A stretch of DNA of 64,000 nucleotides from Candidatus Sysuiplasma jiujiangense. Its GTDB lineage: Archaea > Thermoplasmatota > Thermoplasmata > Sysuiplasmatales > Sysuiplasmataceae. This document shows positions 43,543 to 53,084 of the stretch, in pieces (position 1 is the stretch's first letter; each line of letters begins with the position of its first letter). The notes below the pieces were generated by a model that was not told the DNA's origin, searched no databases, and saw only the letters and a list, made by a program, of their open reading frames with translations. A program made the position numbers and the translations under genes. The stretch covers positions 62,001 through 126,000 of the forward strand of contig JAHEAD010000001.1 of assembly GCA_019721075.1 (NCBI GenBank), given 5' to 3'.

Positions 43543-45312
43543 CTATCTCATCAGCATTTCGAGGATGTCATTTTCTCCGCCCTTCATTGTAACGGGTTCA
43601 GTCTTCGTCTTTCCGTTGACTGCCGGCTTGCCGCTGGCAGAGGGTATGGAGAACTGCAAATCCGAAACACCCTTCCAGAGGAGAAATATCACCAGTGCCG
43701 AGGCGATTACAGACACTGCCGCAATCATCGGCTCGATGTAAAAGAGGTTTGAAAGCGCTGATGCAATCACGATATATCCCATTATGACGTAGAGGGCCAT
43801 CAGTATCCTCTTGATGAGCCTGGATACAAAACTGTATTTCAGTTCCTCTCTTCCGAAGAATGAATCGGCCTCATTCATGAGTGTGTTGAGCGAAGCGTAT
43901 AGAAGGAGGACGACAACTACCACGTAGCCCAGGTACAGGAGAACCGTATCCGCCCCGATCCTGAAGGAAAGACTCGATGTGTAGCTGACGAAATACTTTG
44001 TCATTACCAGTATCGCGATGACAACCATCATGTTCAGAAGGAACGTGACGAACATTGCACGCGAAGATCTGTCCATCTTAAAAGGATTCCTGATCTGCCC
44101 GAGTGCCCTGTCAAAAAAATTTCTTATCGCAAGGGTATAGAGCGCAACGGATTTGGGTACTCTGCCTCTAATTGCGCCGTATATCTTTTCATTTCTTCTG
44201 ATTGTCTGTGGAAGTATTACTATTGTGACTGTCGATATAAGAACGATGAGTGTGTAAATCTTTCCGCTGAATACGCCGAACTGCAGGCCGAGGCTGCCAA
44301 TGACAAATGAGAATTCGCCCATCGCGCCTGCTGCAATGCCGACATAAGATGCATTCTGCAGTCCGTAACCCATAGACGAAAATCCAAATGTGACGGAAAT
44401 AAATTTCCAGAATACGAAAAAGAGGCCGAGGATAACTGCGACCGGTATCAGGGAAATGAGGTAGGAGGTCTGTATAAGTGTGCCTATAGATACGAAGAAG
44501 ACAGCAAGAAATATGTCTCTGACAGGGACCATTTTCGAATATATCCTGTCCTTATGATCCGATTCTGCGACAGCCACTCCGACGATGAATGCTCCGATTA
44601 CGAAGGAAAAGCCGAGTTCCTTTGCAAAGAGTGCGAGCGCAAAGCACAGACCAAGTGAGGTTATGACTATGATCTCATCACTCCCGAGATCTACTATATG
44701 ATTGATGATGCGCGGGATGACATTTATTGCCAGTATCATGCTGACTGCCGCGAAGAAAGCCATTCCGCCCATTACTTCCAGCAGCTGTATGAGATTTATC
44801 GCCCTGTGGGTTCCGGCACTCGAAAGGAATGCGAGTATAACAACAGTCAGCAGATCTTCGACAACAAGCAGTCCCAGGACAAGGTCGGAGTAAGACTTTA
44901 TTGTCTGTCTGCAGTCCCTCATTGTTTTCGTGACGACCGTTGTGCTCGTGAGCGCAAAAGCCGCCGCAAAGAATATTGCGGTTGCTGGAGACCATCCCAT
45001 GACATAGGAAACGATGTAACCTGCAGGAATCATCAGTGTAAGCTCGATAATGCCTGCCATGATGACTTTCTTGCCAATCTCTCTGAGAATCTTCAGGCTC
45101 AGTTCCATTCCCATAGTGAATGCAAGCAGTGTTATACCGAGGTCGGATATCAGTGAAATGATGTTTGTGTCGGAAACCAGGAAGGATGCCGAAAAGACGC
45201 CGGCTACGATATATCCCAGAATGAGCGGCTGCCGCAGCTTCCTGAACAGAATACTGACGACTGCTGCTGCAGTGAAGAGTATGGCCATTCCTTCGTATCC
45301 TAGAGAGGGCAA
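43543..45312 (-). CDS. CPA2-family cation:proton antiporter (KefB-like)
   Basis: A 589-residue membrane protein. Residues about 1-380 form the Na+/H+ exchanger fold of the CPA2 family with some twelve helices; FAMG-like LLAFTMGMELSLKIL, AAAFALTSTTVVTKTMRD and LGLLVVEDLLTVVIL (with the conserved acidic pair region) are diagnostic. Unlike KefB/KefC it has no TrkA-N nucleotide-binding domain; the C-terminal 200 residues instead carry about four additional helices and a short polar tail. It probably exchanges K+ or Na+ for protons. It starts with TTG at 45312 or ATG at 45288. Confidence 0.9.
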   Translation of the reverse strand: MPSLGYEGMAILFTAAAVVSILFRKLRQPLILGYIVAGVFSASFLVSDTNIISLISDLGITLLAFTMGMELSLKILREIGKKVIMAGIIELTLMIPAGYIVSYVMGWSPATAIFFAAAFALTSTTVVTKTMRDCRQTIKSYSDLVLGLLVVEDLLTVVILAFLSSAGTHRAINLIQLLEVMGGMAFFAAVSMILAINVIPRIINHIVDLGSDEIIVITSLGLCFALALFAKELGFSFVIGAFIVGVAVAESDHKDRIYSKMVPVRDIFLAVFFVSIGTLIQTSYLISLIPVAVILGLFFVFWKFISVTFGFSSMGYGLQNASYVGIAAGAMGEFSFVIGSLGLQFGVFSGKIYTLIVLISTVTIVILPQTIRRNEKIYGAIRGRVPKSVALYTLAIRNFFDRALGQIRNPFKMDRSSRAMFVTFLLNMMVVIAILVMTKYFVSYTSSLSFRIGADTVLLYLGYVVVVVLLLYASLNTLMNEADSFFGREELKYSFVSRLIKRILMALYVIMGYIVIASALSNLFYIEPMIAAVSVIASALVIFLLWKGVSDLQFSIPSASGKPAVNGKTKTEPVTMKGGENDILEMLMR

Positions 45313-45413
45313 AGATCTACCTGATCATCCAGCCAAATATTCCATTATAAAGGTAATATCAAAAATTTCATTTCTGATAAGCTGAATACAGTGAAACCTG
45401 AAAGTGATGCATA

Positions 45414-46277
45414 TTGTCAGTCGTGAGGATAAGTACGCCTGAAGCGAGGAGAATCAGACCGCTTTTGATTTCATGCGGAGGAGGCGGAAAAAACATTGCG
45501 TCGGCATTCGGAGATGCGGAAAAACTGAGCGTCGATGTTACAGAAGATGCGCAGCTTGTGATTGATGCCGCAGTCCTGTCGCTCAGCGACATGGATGACA
45601 GATTCGTAAAGTTCGCTGATTTTCATTTTGTCAGGGAACTCAGGCGTGCGCTCCAGGGACACGACTGTCTGATGATTGTGGCTGGACTCGGCGGGATCGC
45701 CGGAGGCGCAGCATGTGTGTCGGTTGCCCGTATTGCAGCAGCCCTTTCGATTCCGTCCATAGCATCCGTAGCGATGCCTTTCAATGTTGAGGGGGCAATG
45801 AGGAAGGGGGAAGCGCGAAGGGCGCTATTGAGGATAGAAAAAACTGCAAATATAACTATTTCTTTCGACAACAATTTGGTGGTGGAAGGCACGCCGAACC
45901 TGACGCTCTCCAGGGCGCTTGCAATAATGAACAGGATAATAGTTTCCCCTCTTGAGGACATTTCAATTGCCTCCGATCTGGAGTGGCTGGGATCGCTGAA
46001 GGGGAGGCATTACCGCGGCAGCTATTCGGTTGAATACATCATAGGCAGCAACTGGGAGCGGAAGGCGGTTGCCGGCCTCCTTTCAAAAATGCATGAATCA
46101 GCAAGAAATGTGAAGAGGATAGGACTGTTCGTGGAATGTGCAGACGGACACTCAGATAACTGCATGCTGCTGGCAGAAGAGTTTGAAAGACTCGCGGTAA
46201 CGGAGGAAATAACGATCTTCAGCCGGAGGGAAGGCAGCGAATCAAGGAACAGGGTTTCAGCCATCGCACTGTACTGA
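45414..46277 (+). CDS. Divergent FtsZ/tubulin-superfamily protein
   Basis: A 287-residue protein with the FtsZ layout but degenerate GTP motifs. LISCGGGGKNIASAF matches the FtsZ T1 loop; LGGIAGGAACVSVARIAAAL stands for the tubulin signature (GGGTGTG) with its Thr residues lost; IASVAMPFNVEGAMRKGEARRALLRIE is the familiar strand-helix after it (given here as the region near residues 118-145). In the T7 position, where N-x-D-x-x-D stimulates hydrolysis, the sequence reads SIASDLEWL. It therefore may bind nucleotide weakly but should not hydrolyse GTP like FtsZ. Start is TTG 45414 or GTG 45423. Role in division or cell shape is inference. Confidence 0.75.
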   Translation: MSVVRISTPEARRIRPLLISCGGGGKNIASAFGDAEKLSVDVTEDAQLVIDAAVLSLSDMDDRFVKFADFHFVRELRRALQGHDCLMIVAGLGGIAGGAACVSVARIAAALSIPSIASVAMPFNVEGAMRKGEARRALLRIEKTANITISFDNNLVVEGTPNLTLSRALAIMNRIIVSPLEDISIASDLEWLGSLKGRHYRGSYSVEYIIGSNWERKAVAGLLSKMHESARNVKRIGLFVECADGHSDNCMLLAEEFERLAVTEEITIFSRREGSESRNRVSAIALY

Positions 46278-46284
46278 TGGCTAA

Positions 46285-47085
46285 TCAGTCAATGAGATGT
46301 CTCAGTTCATCAATAGATGCACCTGAAAATGCAACAAGCGCTTCCGCTTCCTCAAAATGAAGTTTCGATGGTATAATAATGCAGTGCGGCGGTTCGCCGA
46401 AATCTCTTTTCAACATTGAGGAAACAGTTCCTGCAACTGTCTCCATGCTTTTCATCCCGGCCCTCGACACCACACAAATTATACGCTCCTCACTGAAGGC
46501 TGTCGAACGTTCCCTGGATGACAGCTCCAGCAGCTGGGACATGCATTCGTCGGGCTGCATGTAGTAGTTTCTTGACTCGTCGACGTCGAGCAGCACGAGT
46601 GTATGCAGGCCGTTTTTCAGGTTGAATTCCACATTTCTGATGGGACTTGCCGGTCTGAAGGACGCGGTGAACTGCGGCATGGAGACTATCCTGCCGAATC
46701 TGTAATGCTGGAGACCCAGGAATGATGCGGCGGCGGTGAGGATGGATGGGGCAGGAATAATAACTGTGTCGATGCCATGCTTCTTCGCAGACAGCCTCAT
46801 TGAAACGTGTGTCGTTGCTGACATCGGATCTCCGCCAGAGATAAAGACACACCTGCTTTTCATCGCAGCCCCGATTACGATACTGCCTCGTTCAACTTCA
46901 CCTCTGGAAAGGCGTTTTACTCTTTTCCCCGTCCGCCTGAACAGTTCTTCCTCGAATTCTCGCGGAATAAAAGTCGTATATGCTTCCATGAATATGCAGT
47001 CGGCTTCCGATATCTCCTGAAGCGCGTCAACCGTCAGGCTGCCCGTTCCGTTCAGTCCTGCACCTACAAATACAAGCCTTCCCAT
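46285..47085 (-). CDS. dphB: Diphthine synthase
   Basis: A 266-residue SAM-dependent methyltransferase that trimethylates the amino group in diphthamide synthesis on translation elongation factor 2. The N-terminus LVFVGAGLNGTGSLTVDAL and the SAM-binding VFISGGDPMSATTHV are classic for the tetrapyrrole-methylase-like fold, and EAYTTFIP and PAPSILTAAASFLGLQHYRFG are specific to DphB. Length matches the family. It is divergent from trm5, with 15 bases between start codons, so the two promoters overlap the opposing genes. Confidence 0.95.
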   Translation of the reverse strand: MGRLVFVGAGLNGTGSLTVDALQEISEADCIFMEAYTTFIPREFEEELFRRTGKRVKRLSRGEVERGSIVIGAAMKSRCVFISGGDPMSATTHVSMRLSAKKHGIDTVIIPAPSILTAAASFLGLQHYRFGRIVSMPQFTASFRPASPIRNVEFNLKNGLHTLVLLDVDESRNYYMQPDECMSQLLELSSRERSTAFSEERIICVVSRAGMKSMETVAGTVSSMLKRDFGEPPHCIIIPSKLHFEEAEALVAFSGASIDELRHLID

Positions 47086-47100
47086 TTTTCCCGGCAGTTG

Positions 47101-48120
47101 ATGTACAACAAGGGCATTAGAGTATCGCTCAGGGACGCTGAAAAGGCAAAGAATGTTCTTCGCAGCAGTGGACTTATACAGAGGAATCTCGAGATCGTAA
47201 GGGATGGAGAGTATCTGATATTTCCCGTGTCAGAATTCCCTAAGCATACCGATGGGATGTGGGAGAAATGCTTTGCCGATTTCTCGGAAAGGAGACCGGT
47301 TGTCGGCGATTACAGGGAACTGATTACCGGATATAAGGGCAGAGAGGAACTGCTGCCTTCCTCCTACGACGTCATAGGAACGAAGATACTGATAAAGATA
47401 CCTCGGGAAATCAGGGGCATTGAAAGCGATATAGGAAATGCCCTCCTTTCTATGCACAGATCGGTCGACAGTGTTTTCAGGGATGACGGAGTAGGTGGAA
47501 AATACAGAACAAGAACTGTAGAGCTTGTCGCAGGAAAAGGCGGCACCGAAACAGTGCTGACAGAATACGGCTTCAGGTTCAGGCTTGACGTTTCGAAGAC
47601 ATTCTTCTCCCCCCGCCTTGCATCTGAGCGAAATAGAGTTGCCTCGACGATAGGCAGAAATGAGAAAATACTTGACATGTTTGCTGGCGTGGGCCCGTTT
47701 TCGATATATGCCGCGGCCAAAACAGTCGACGGAAGCGTAGAGGCGTATGACATCAATCATTACGCTGTTTCCTACCTCAGGGAAAATGCCAGGATCAACA
47801 AACTTGCAAACATAACGGCGCACAGGATGGATTCTGCCGAAATCAGCTCTGTCGGAGAGTTTGACAGGGTTATAATGAATCTGCCCAGGGGATCGTCGGG
47901 TATGCTGGTGAAGGCTTTGTCCATGCTTGCCGGTGGCGGCGTAATTGACTACTATGAACTCATAGAAGACAGCACACTTAATGAGAGATGTGGTGAACTC
48001 GAAGGGTTAATGGGCGTCAGGGTTGAGGATATCAGGAAGGTAAAGACTTATTCAGCCGGCGGGAGCATATATCATCTGCTTCTCAGGAAATACAGCTCCG
48101 CCGGCGCTATTCGAGTCTGA
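47101..48120 (+). CDS. trm5: tRNA (guanine37-N1)-methyltransferase Trm5
   Basis: A 339-residue class I methyltransferase that makes m1G37, needed to keep reading frame. The SAM site is ILDMFAGVGPFSIYAA, followed by AYDINHYAVSYLRENARIN, and the catalytic MNLPRGS (NPPY-like) motif near residue 263. The N-terminal part (about 1-80) is the D1 docking domain and the central region precedes the Rossmann fold. The ATG at 47101 is used; a TTG precedes it by one codon. The 3' end overlaps the dUTPase gene by 14 bases in convergent orientation. Confidence 0.93.
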   Translation: MYNKGIRVSLRDAEKAKNVLRSSGLIQRNLEIVRDGEYLIFPVSEFPKHTDGMWEKCFADFSERRPVVGDYRELITGYKGREELLPSSYDVIGTKILIKIPREIRGIESDIGNALLSMHRSVDSVFRDDGVGGKYRTRTVELVAGKGGTETVLTEYGFRFRLDVSKTFFSPRLASERNRVASTIGRNEKILDMFAGVGPFSIYAAAKTVDGSVEAYDINHYAVSYLRENARINKLANITAHRMDSAEISSVGEFDRVIMNLPRGSSGMLVKALSMLAGGGVIDYYELIEDSTLNERCGELEGLMGVRVEDIRKVKTYSAGGSIYHLLLRKYSSAGAIRV

Positions 48121-48580
48121 TTTCACTCTGGTTCTGGTAATGTCCCGAGCGGCTGCCGTAGCCTCTTTCCGCCTCACCGCACATCTTCTCGAATACAATC
48201 TGGGTTATCCTGTCCCCCCGCTCAAGCATGAGCTCTTCCGAAGAAGAATTGAAGAACGAAAGAGTGAGAGTGCCGGAGAAACCGGCATCCACCTTTCCGA
48301 AACTGCCCATTATTCCTCTCCTCGCATAACTGCTGCGCAGCCAGAGCTGAGCAGTGATATCTGCCGGGAGAAGAACCTTCTCAATCGTCGATACGGCAAA
48401 TCTGGAGAGGGATGGAATTCTTGCGATCCCTGCGGATTCCTTTGACCTGTCAGGCAGCATGACTTCAGAGACGCGGAGGTCGTATCCGTTGGGGGTCAGG
48501 GACTGCTCACTGAAACCGGCGGCAATGAGTTTTCCTTCAGAAGCCAGCCGGAAGATCTGTGAATCGCTGAGTATACACAT
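48107..48580 (-). CDS. dut: dUTPase of the archaeal dCTP-deaminase family
   Basis: A 157-residue protein of the dCTP deaminase/dUTPase fold: CILSDSQIFRL at the start, LTPNGYDLRVSE, RSSYARRGIMG, GKVDAGFSGTLTLSFFN and the C-terminal RSGHYQNQ. The Glu that activates water for deamination in dCTP deaminases (LEF-type position) is Ser here (TLTLSFFN), whereas the dUTPase Asp (KVDAG) is kept. That and the short length favour dUTP pyrophosphatase over dCTP deaminase. ATG 48580 gives the expected N-terminus; a start further up at 48646 is unlikely. Confidence 0.85.
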   Translation of the reverse strand: MCILSDSQIFRLASEGKLIAAGFSEQSLTPNGYDLRVSEVMLPDRSKESAGIARIPSLSRFAVSTIEKVLLPADITAQLWLRSSYARRGIMGSFGKVDAGFSGTLTLSFFNSSSEELMLERGDRITQIVFEKMCGEAERGYGSRSGHYQNQSEIRLE

Positions 48581-48674
48581 AATACCACTGATTCGCTCTC
48601 GATATTTTATGCTCTTCACGGTTTGGCCGTGCACTGCCTGAGGCAAAAATCACGGGACAGGTTATCGGGGAAAA

Positions 48675-48884
48675 TCACCTGATAAAGGGGGCAACTTGAT
48701 ATTTATCTGCCTTGCGAGGGGGAGGAGTAGGCAAAACCATCTTCGTTGCGTCGCTCTTTGAGGTGTTTCCCATCATAAGTCCGAGCAGCAGAAATCCGAC
48801 CTTAACCGCACTTTCCATTTCTCCGCGATTGAGTTCCCGAAGAAAACGAAGCGCCGTATCAATCAGCAATTCCTGACTGCTCAT
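48675..48884 (-). CDS. Small hypothetical protein, 69 residues
   Basis: A short frame, MSSQELLIDTALRFLREL..., with an amphipathic helical N-terminal half, a hydrophobic stretch VGFLLLGLMMG (about 29-39) and a Pro-rich end (VLPTPPPRKADKYQVAPFIR). I do not recognise it. It starts with ATG and lies in the gap between dut and the giant surface-protein gene, all on the minus strand. Codon use looks ordinary, but its reality rests on length and context only. Confidence 0.45.
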   Translation of the reverse strand: MSSQELLIDTALRFLRELNRGEMESAVKVGFLLLGLMMGNTSKSDATKMVLPTPPPRKADKYQVAPFIR

Positions 48885-49007
48885 GCCTGTCCCTTGCTTC
48901 TTAATCCATGAATTGGCTATTAAAGCAATATAACCAGAATATCAGTATTGCAAATAATATGCAGTACATGCCCGGAAGGAGCACGGTTTCACTCGTTAGA
49001 AGAAGAT

Positions 49008-52000
49008 TCACTGAAAAAGTTTAGAAATCATATCATCGATGCCCGTGATACTTGAGCGGCTGCCGTCCCAGTTTTCCAGCGACTGATATCTCCTTTCAAC
49101 AGAAGAGACGAACGCACTCATCCTTTCATTCCACCCTCCTGGTGCCTGACCGGAATAAATGGAGATGGCGAATATGTTCCTCCCCCTGTCTATTGAAATG
49201 GAATATCTTCCGAGTTCTATTCTCCTGACGGATTCTGCATTTTCCGTGCCGGAAAATGAAGTTGACACAAAATCCTGTATGGCCGTAAACATTCCTACAA
49301 CGATGTCACGGTCTACTCCCTCGTACCCTTCCCTGTTGTGTGACGATATGAGCCGACCGTCGTTGCTTATAAGAAGAACGGTCTCGAGCCGGAATAGATG
49401 TGGTTTGAAACGCATATACAAAAGCGCTGCACCAAGGACGGCAACCAGCGAAAGCAGAGCATAGAACGAGACTGCATAGATGTTAACAGGTGATGCCCTG
49501 ACATGAACGTATATTGTGCTCACCGTCACATGCCCCTGCAGAGTTGAAACGAACACCGTGATTGTTTCCTCGTCAATACCTGACGGAAGCGATATCAGGA
49601 TGTCATTGCCTATTGCTGAAGCGCCCATGCCGGAAACAGCGATCGAGATTGGTTCATGATTGGGATTATTGATGTATTGTGAGAGATTGATGATGAAGAC
49701 AGAAGACCTAGTGTAGACGGATGCCGGAATGGAGACTGTAGGAGGTATCTCGATCGGATAGACAAAAATGACAACACTGTAGTCGATGAAGCCTGCGCTT
49801 GAGTTTATGAAAAAATCCGCCCTAACGCTGCCGGTAAAATACTTTGACGGTGCAATGTTCACGAGTCCTTCAGATGATATCGTAATCGAAATATTGGAGG
49901 CGCTGCCTGAGAAACTGAGCGGTTCACCCTGAGGTGAGAAGAAGAGCGCAGACAGATTGATGGATTGCGAAACACCGTTTTCAGGTACGCTTATTATCGA
50001 CGGCAATACAACTCCTTCCATGACCGCAGGCGGTTCAAGCGATGATACATAGACTGTGATGGTGATGCTCACCGAATCATTTGATGACGGTGAAATTGGT
50101 CCTCCTATGAAGAGCAGTGAAGTGTTGTACCAGTAAGGACCCAGATAGGTCGAACCGCCGCTTGAATTTGCCGGCATTGAGAAGAGCAGAGAGAAGTTTC
50201 CCCTGCTGAACAGAATCATGTCCGAACCCGTGAGCACTGATATCTGATCCAGTGGAACATATGTGTCCGAAACATAGGGAAGCAGTGAGAGAGCATAGTT
50301 CGTTCCGCCGTCCGTGGCATAATGGACCCTGATTACTGGTATCGGCGCAACGGCAGGCGGTGTAACGATGTCTGCAATTCCCACTCTGATGAGAAGGAAG
50401 GCAAACTCCCCCTGCGTATTGTTGGCCTCAATGAGGAGTGTGCCCTGAAGCGTTGAAGGCATGGCAGGTGCACTCAGCTCTAGCGATCCTGAATTAGAAA
50501 TATGCGCGGATACGACAGTTGAATAGACGGAGTAGGACAGGGAAGTTGTGCTGTAGAAATAGCTGTTGAGGGTATAGGGAAGGGATTCAGTCTCGCCCCT
50601 GTCTATCGATATAAATGAAGGCGGTGCGTTCCTGACATCGACAGAAGGCGCGACAGACGGTGAAACCGTCACTATCTGTATGAAACCTGCAGTCATGTTG
50701 TCCGGTCCCGACGCTGTTATGAGCACGGGAAAAGACTGATGCACTGCTGCGGATGGAAAAAGGTATGTCAGCATATCCGCGTTCCTGGAAACGTACGGGG
50801 AGGTTGTTGTTACTTTCATATCATTAACCGCGTAAGGTGCGAACCCCAGGAAATATGTAAAATTCAATGAGAATGCAACGCCGTCCTGGACTGCCAGATA
50901 ATGCGGCATCGATGCGTTCCACTTCGGAACGGGAAGCACTTTTATCTGCAGTTCGGTTGACGCAGAGTAACCCTCACGGTTTACAACCACAAGTGTGGCA
51001 TTGACGAATCCGTAGACACCGGGGTATGAGACGAATGTAATATTTGCGTCACCGAAGGAACCCGAGCCGTATGTATAGAAGAGGCTATTCCCGCCGTACA
51101 GAAACCACTGCAGATTTGCCAGGTACGGATCATTCGGATCCTGAACATAGGGCGCCAGATTCAATTGCCAGCTGTAGTTAGAAGGCTCCTGCATTGCAGG
51201 TATTGCTGAGATGAAACGGGGACTGAATGCTGAAGGCACCACCGTAAGACGCGCCTGAGCAGTGACGCCTGCAGAGGCTGCTTCTAAGTAGCCTGAGGAG
51301 AGAGGTTGCGTCGATACATTAAGCACAGCAAAACTCCCGTTGACATAAAGCGTTCCGGCATTGGTTGTCCAGAGTACATTTTCAACCTGCACCTGATTGC
51401 CGTACGCATCGTACCCGATGGCACTGAAGAAATAGGTTTGTCCGGCCATGAGTGTCTCGCTTGATGGACTTATTTCAAGTGTGAAGAGCGGAGCCGAGGA
51501 CACTGAGACTGACGCATAGCCGCTTGCACCGCTGACAGTGTCGGAAACAACCACTCTTCCGGTTCCGTTTCTCAGTGCCTGAAATACGCCAGTCCGTGAT
51601 ATGTTGCCTATATTCCCCGTAACATTCCACTGCGGGGACCAGCTGTTGTTCAGATTGCCGTATACGTCAAATCCCTGTGCAGTGAACGTTTCAGTTTCAC
51701 CCGCAACCATAGAGTAGTTGCCCGGGCTGATCACTATCCTGCTCACGTAAGAGGCGACCACGCCAACGGACGACGAACCGTAAACGGCACCGTATACGAT
51801 GTGAAGCGTGAAATTGCCTGACAGGTATATGGTCAGATTCATGGCTGAATAGCCATTTCTGAACATAGCTGTTCCTGGAACATATTCTGCAGCACTGACC
51901 CGGCTTCCGTTCCCGGACAGGAGTATCACGTTAGCGGTCCCATTAAATGACTGCATTACGGCACCGTTATCGGCAACTGCGTAGGAATTGACAGTTTCTG

Positions 52001-53024
52001 TGCTTCCTGCAGTCACATTAACTGTTGCGGGTAGAGAGAAATATTCCAGGGACGGTCTGACGTATATTGAGCTGTTGAGGTAATAAGACTCCAGATAACC
52101 CGTCAGATTCGCCGCCGTAAACGCCCTGAACTCGATGGTGTAGCTGCCGTATCTGATGGGGGCTGAGGAGAAATTGAATATGCGGAAGTAGCCTCCCGCT
52201 GAATAATTCGTCATAAGGCCCGAAGCAACCACGTAGCCCGTACTGTTCACTATGGTGAGGGAAACACCCGCAATATCACTGTAACCGAGCGCATCTGTGA
52301 CATTTGCCTGAATCAGGAGACTCTGATTATCATACACGGCGTTTCCGTCATTAACATTAGCCTGCAGCGAGGAGATCCTCGGTGTAATGTTTAATCTGAA
52401 GTTCGAAGGGACATTGTTATAGTCAAACTCGACATATACGCTCGTGAAAACATTACTGTCGATTCTTGTTGCATTCAGGACAATGCTGCTCCCTGCCGCA
52501 AGAGTATATGATGAAATTTTTGCCAAATCGACATAGACGCGTTCGTTCGGAACAAGCGAAATATCCCCCGTGGCGCCGGAAGATATATTGTAAGATTTTC
52601 CACTGGTCACATTCTGCAGACTGATTGCGATATCCACTGGACTTCCTGTTGATGTGTTTGATGGTGTCAGATAAAGGGTTACATTGACTGTCCCGCTCAG
52701 TTCCATTGGCACTCCGGCAGCCGGAAAAACAATCCATTTAAACGAGTTGTCAGGAGCGTCCGCATTAAGGGCGATGCCCTGATAACTGTTGCTTATGAAG
52801 TAGGGATTCGGCGGGTTATACGGCACTGATGTGTTTGCCCAGTCGAATCTCTTTGAATAATCACCCGATCCATGCTGGTCATCGTGCAGGTAGAATGTCG
52901 TGGTAATCGGCTGAGGCACCGATCCTTTGGCTGTGGCGGTCGCGACGAAATATGATGCGGGGAGAAGAATGATGAGAGATATGAACACAATTGATATTCC
53001 TCTGAAATTTGGACCAGACCTCAT
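49008..53024 (-). CDS. Giant cell-surface protein with cytoplasmic roadblock/longin-like domain
   Basis: A protein of about 1338 residues: signal sequence (about 10-32 from ATG 53024), then about 1150 extracellular residues made of Ig/cadherin-like beta units rich in Ser, Asn and Tyr, with several Big2-like units (EISPSSETLMAGQTYFFSA) and Ig-type units (IPVIRVHYATDG). One helix (about 1190-1212) follows, and the last 125 residues are cytoplasmic. That tail (VLLISNDGRLISSHN ... MFTAIQDFVSTSFSG ... SVERRYQSLENWDG) has the strand-helix pattern of roadblock/LC7 or longin-like domains, which in prokaryotes bind small GTPases. A Ras-like GTPase gene lies directly upstream. TTG 53066 is an alternative start. 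Confidence 0.75.
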   Translation of the reverse strand: MRSGPNFRGISIVFISLIILLPASYFVATATAKGSVPQPITTTFYLHDDQHGSGDYSKRFDWANTSVPYNPPNPYFISNSYQGIALNADAPDNSFKWIVFPAAGVPMELSGTVNVTLYLTPSNTSTGSPVDIAISLQNVTSGKSYNISSGATGDISLVPNERVYVDLAKISSYTLAAGSSIVLNATRIDSNVFTSVYVEFDYNNVPSNFRLNITPRISSLQANVNDGNAVYDNQSLLIQANVTDALGYSDIAGVSLTIVNSTGYVVASGLMTNYSAGGYFRIFNFSSAPIRYGSYTIEFRAFTAANLTGYLESYYLNSSIYVRPSLEYFSLPATVNVTAGSTETVNSYAVADNGAVMQSFNGTANVILLSGNGSRVSAAEYVPGTAMFRNGYSAMNLTIYLSGNFTLHIVYGAVYGSSSVGVVASYVSRIVISPGNYSMVAGETETFTAQGFDVYGNLNNSWSPQWNVTGNIGNISRTGVFQALRNGTGRVVVSDTVSGASGYASVSVSSAPLFTLEISPSSETLMAGQTYFFSAIGYDAYGNQVQVENVLWTTNAGTLYVNGSFAVLNVSTQPLSSGYLEAASAGVTAQARLTVVPSAFSPRFISAIPAMQEPSNYSWQLNLAPYVQDPNDPYLANLQWFLYGGNSLFYTYGSGSFGDANITFVSYPGVYGFVNATLVVVNREGYSASTELQIKVLPVPKWNASMPHYLAVQDGVAFSLNFTYFLGFAPYAVNDMKVTTTSPYVSRNADMLTYLFPSAAVHQSFPVLITASGPDNMTAGFIQIVTVSPSVAPSVDVRNAPPSFISIDRGETESLPYTLNSYFYSTTSLSYSVYSTVVSAHISNSGSLELSAPAMPSTLQGTLLIEANNTQGEFAFLLIRVGIADIVTPPAVAPIPVIRVHYATDGGTNYALSLLPYVSDTYVPLDQISVLTGSDMILFSRGNFSLLFSMPANSSGGSTYLGPYWYNTSLLFIGGPISPSSNDSVSITITVYVSSLEPPAVMEGVVLPSIISVPENGVSQSINLSALFFSPQGEPLSFSGSASNISITISSEGLVNIAPSKYFTGSVRADFFINSSAGFIDYSVVIFVYPIEIPPTVSIPASVYTRSSVFIINLSQYINNPNHEPISIAVSGMGASAIGNDILISLPSGIDEETITVFVSTLQGHVTVSTIYVHVRASPVNIYAVSFYALLSLVAVLGAALLYMRFKPHLFRLETVLLISNDGRLISSHNREGYEGVDRDIVVGMFTAIQDFVSTSFSGTENAESVRRIELGRYSISIDRGRNIFAISIYSGQAPGGWNERMSAFVSSVERRYQSLENWDGSRSSITGIDDMISKLFQ

Positions 53025-53084
53025 CCTAAATCGCCGCCGTTTGTTGGAGCAAAGGATTCCATTCAAAGGAGCAATTGCCCATTC

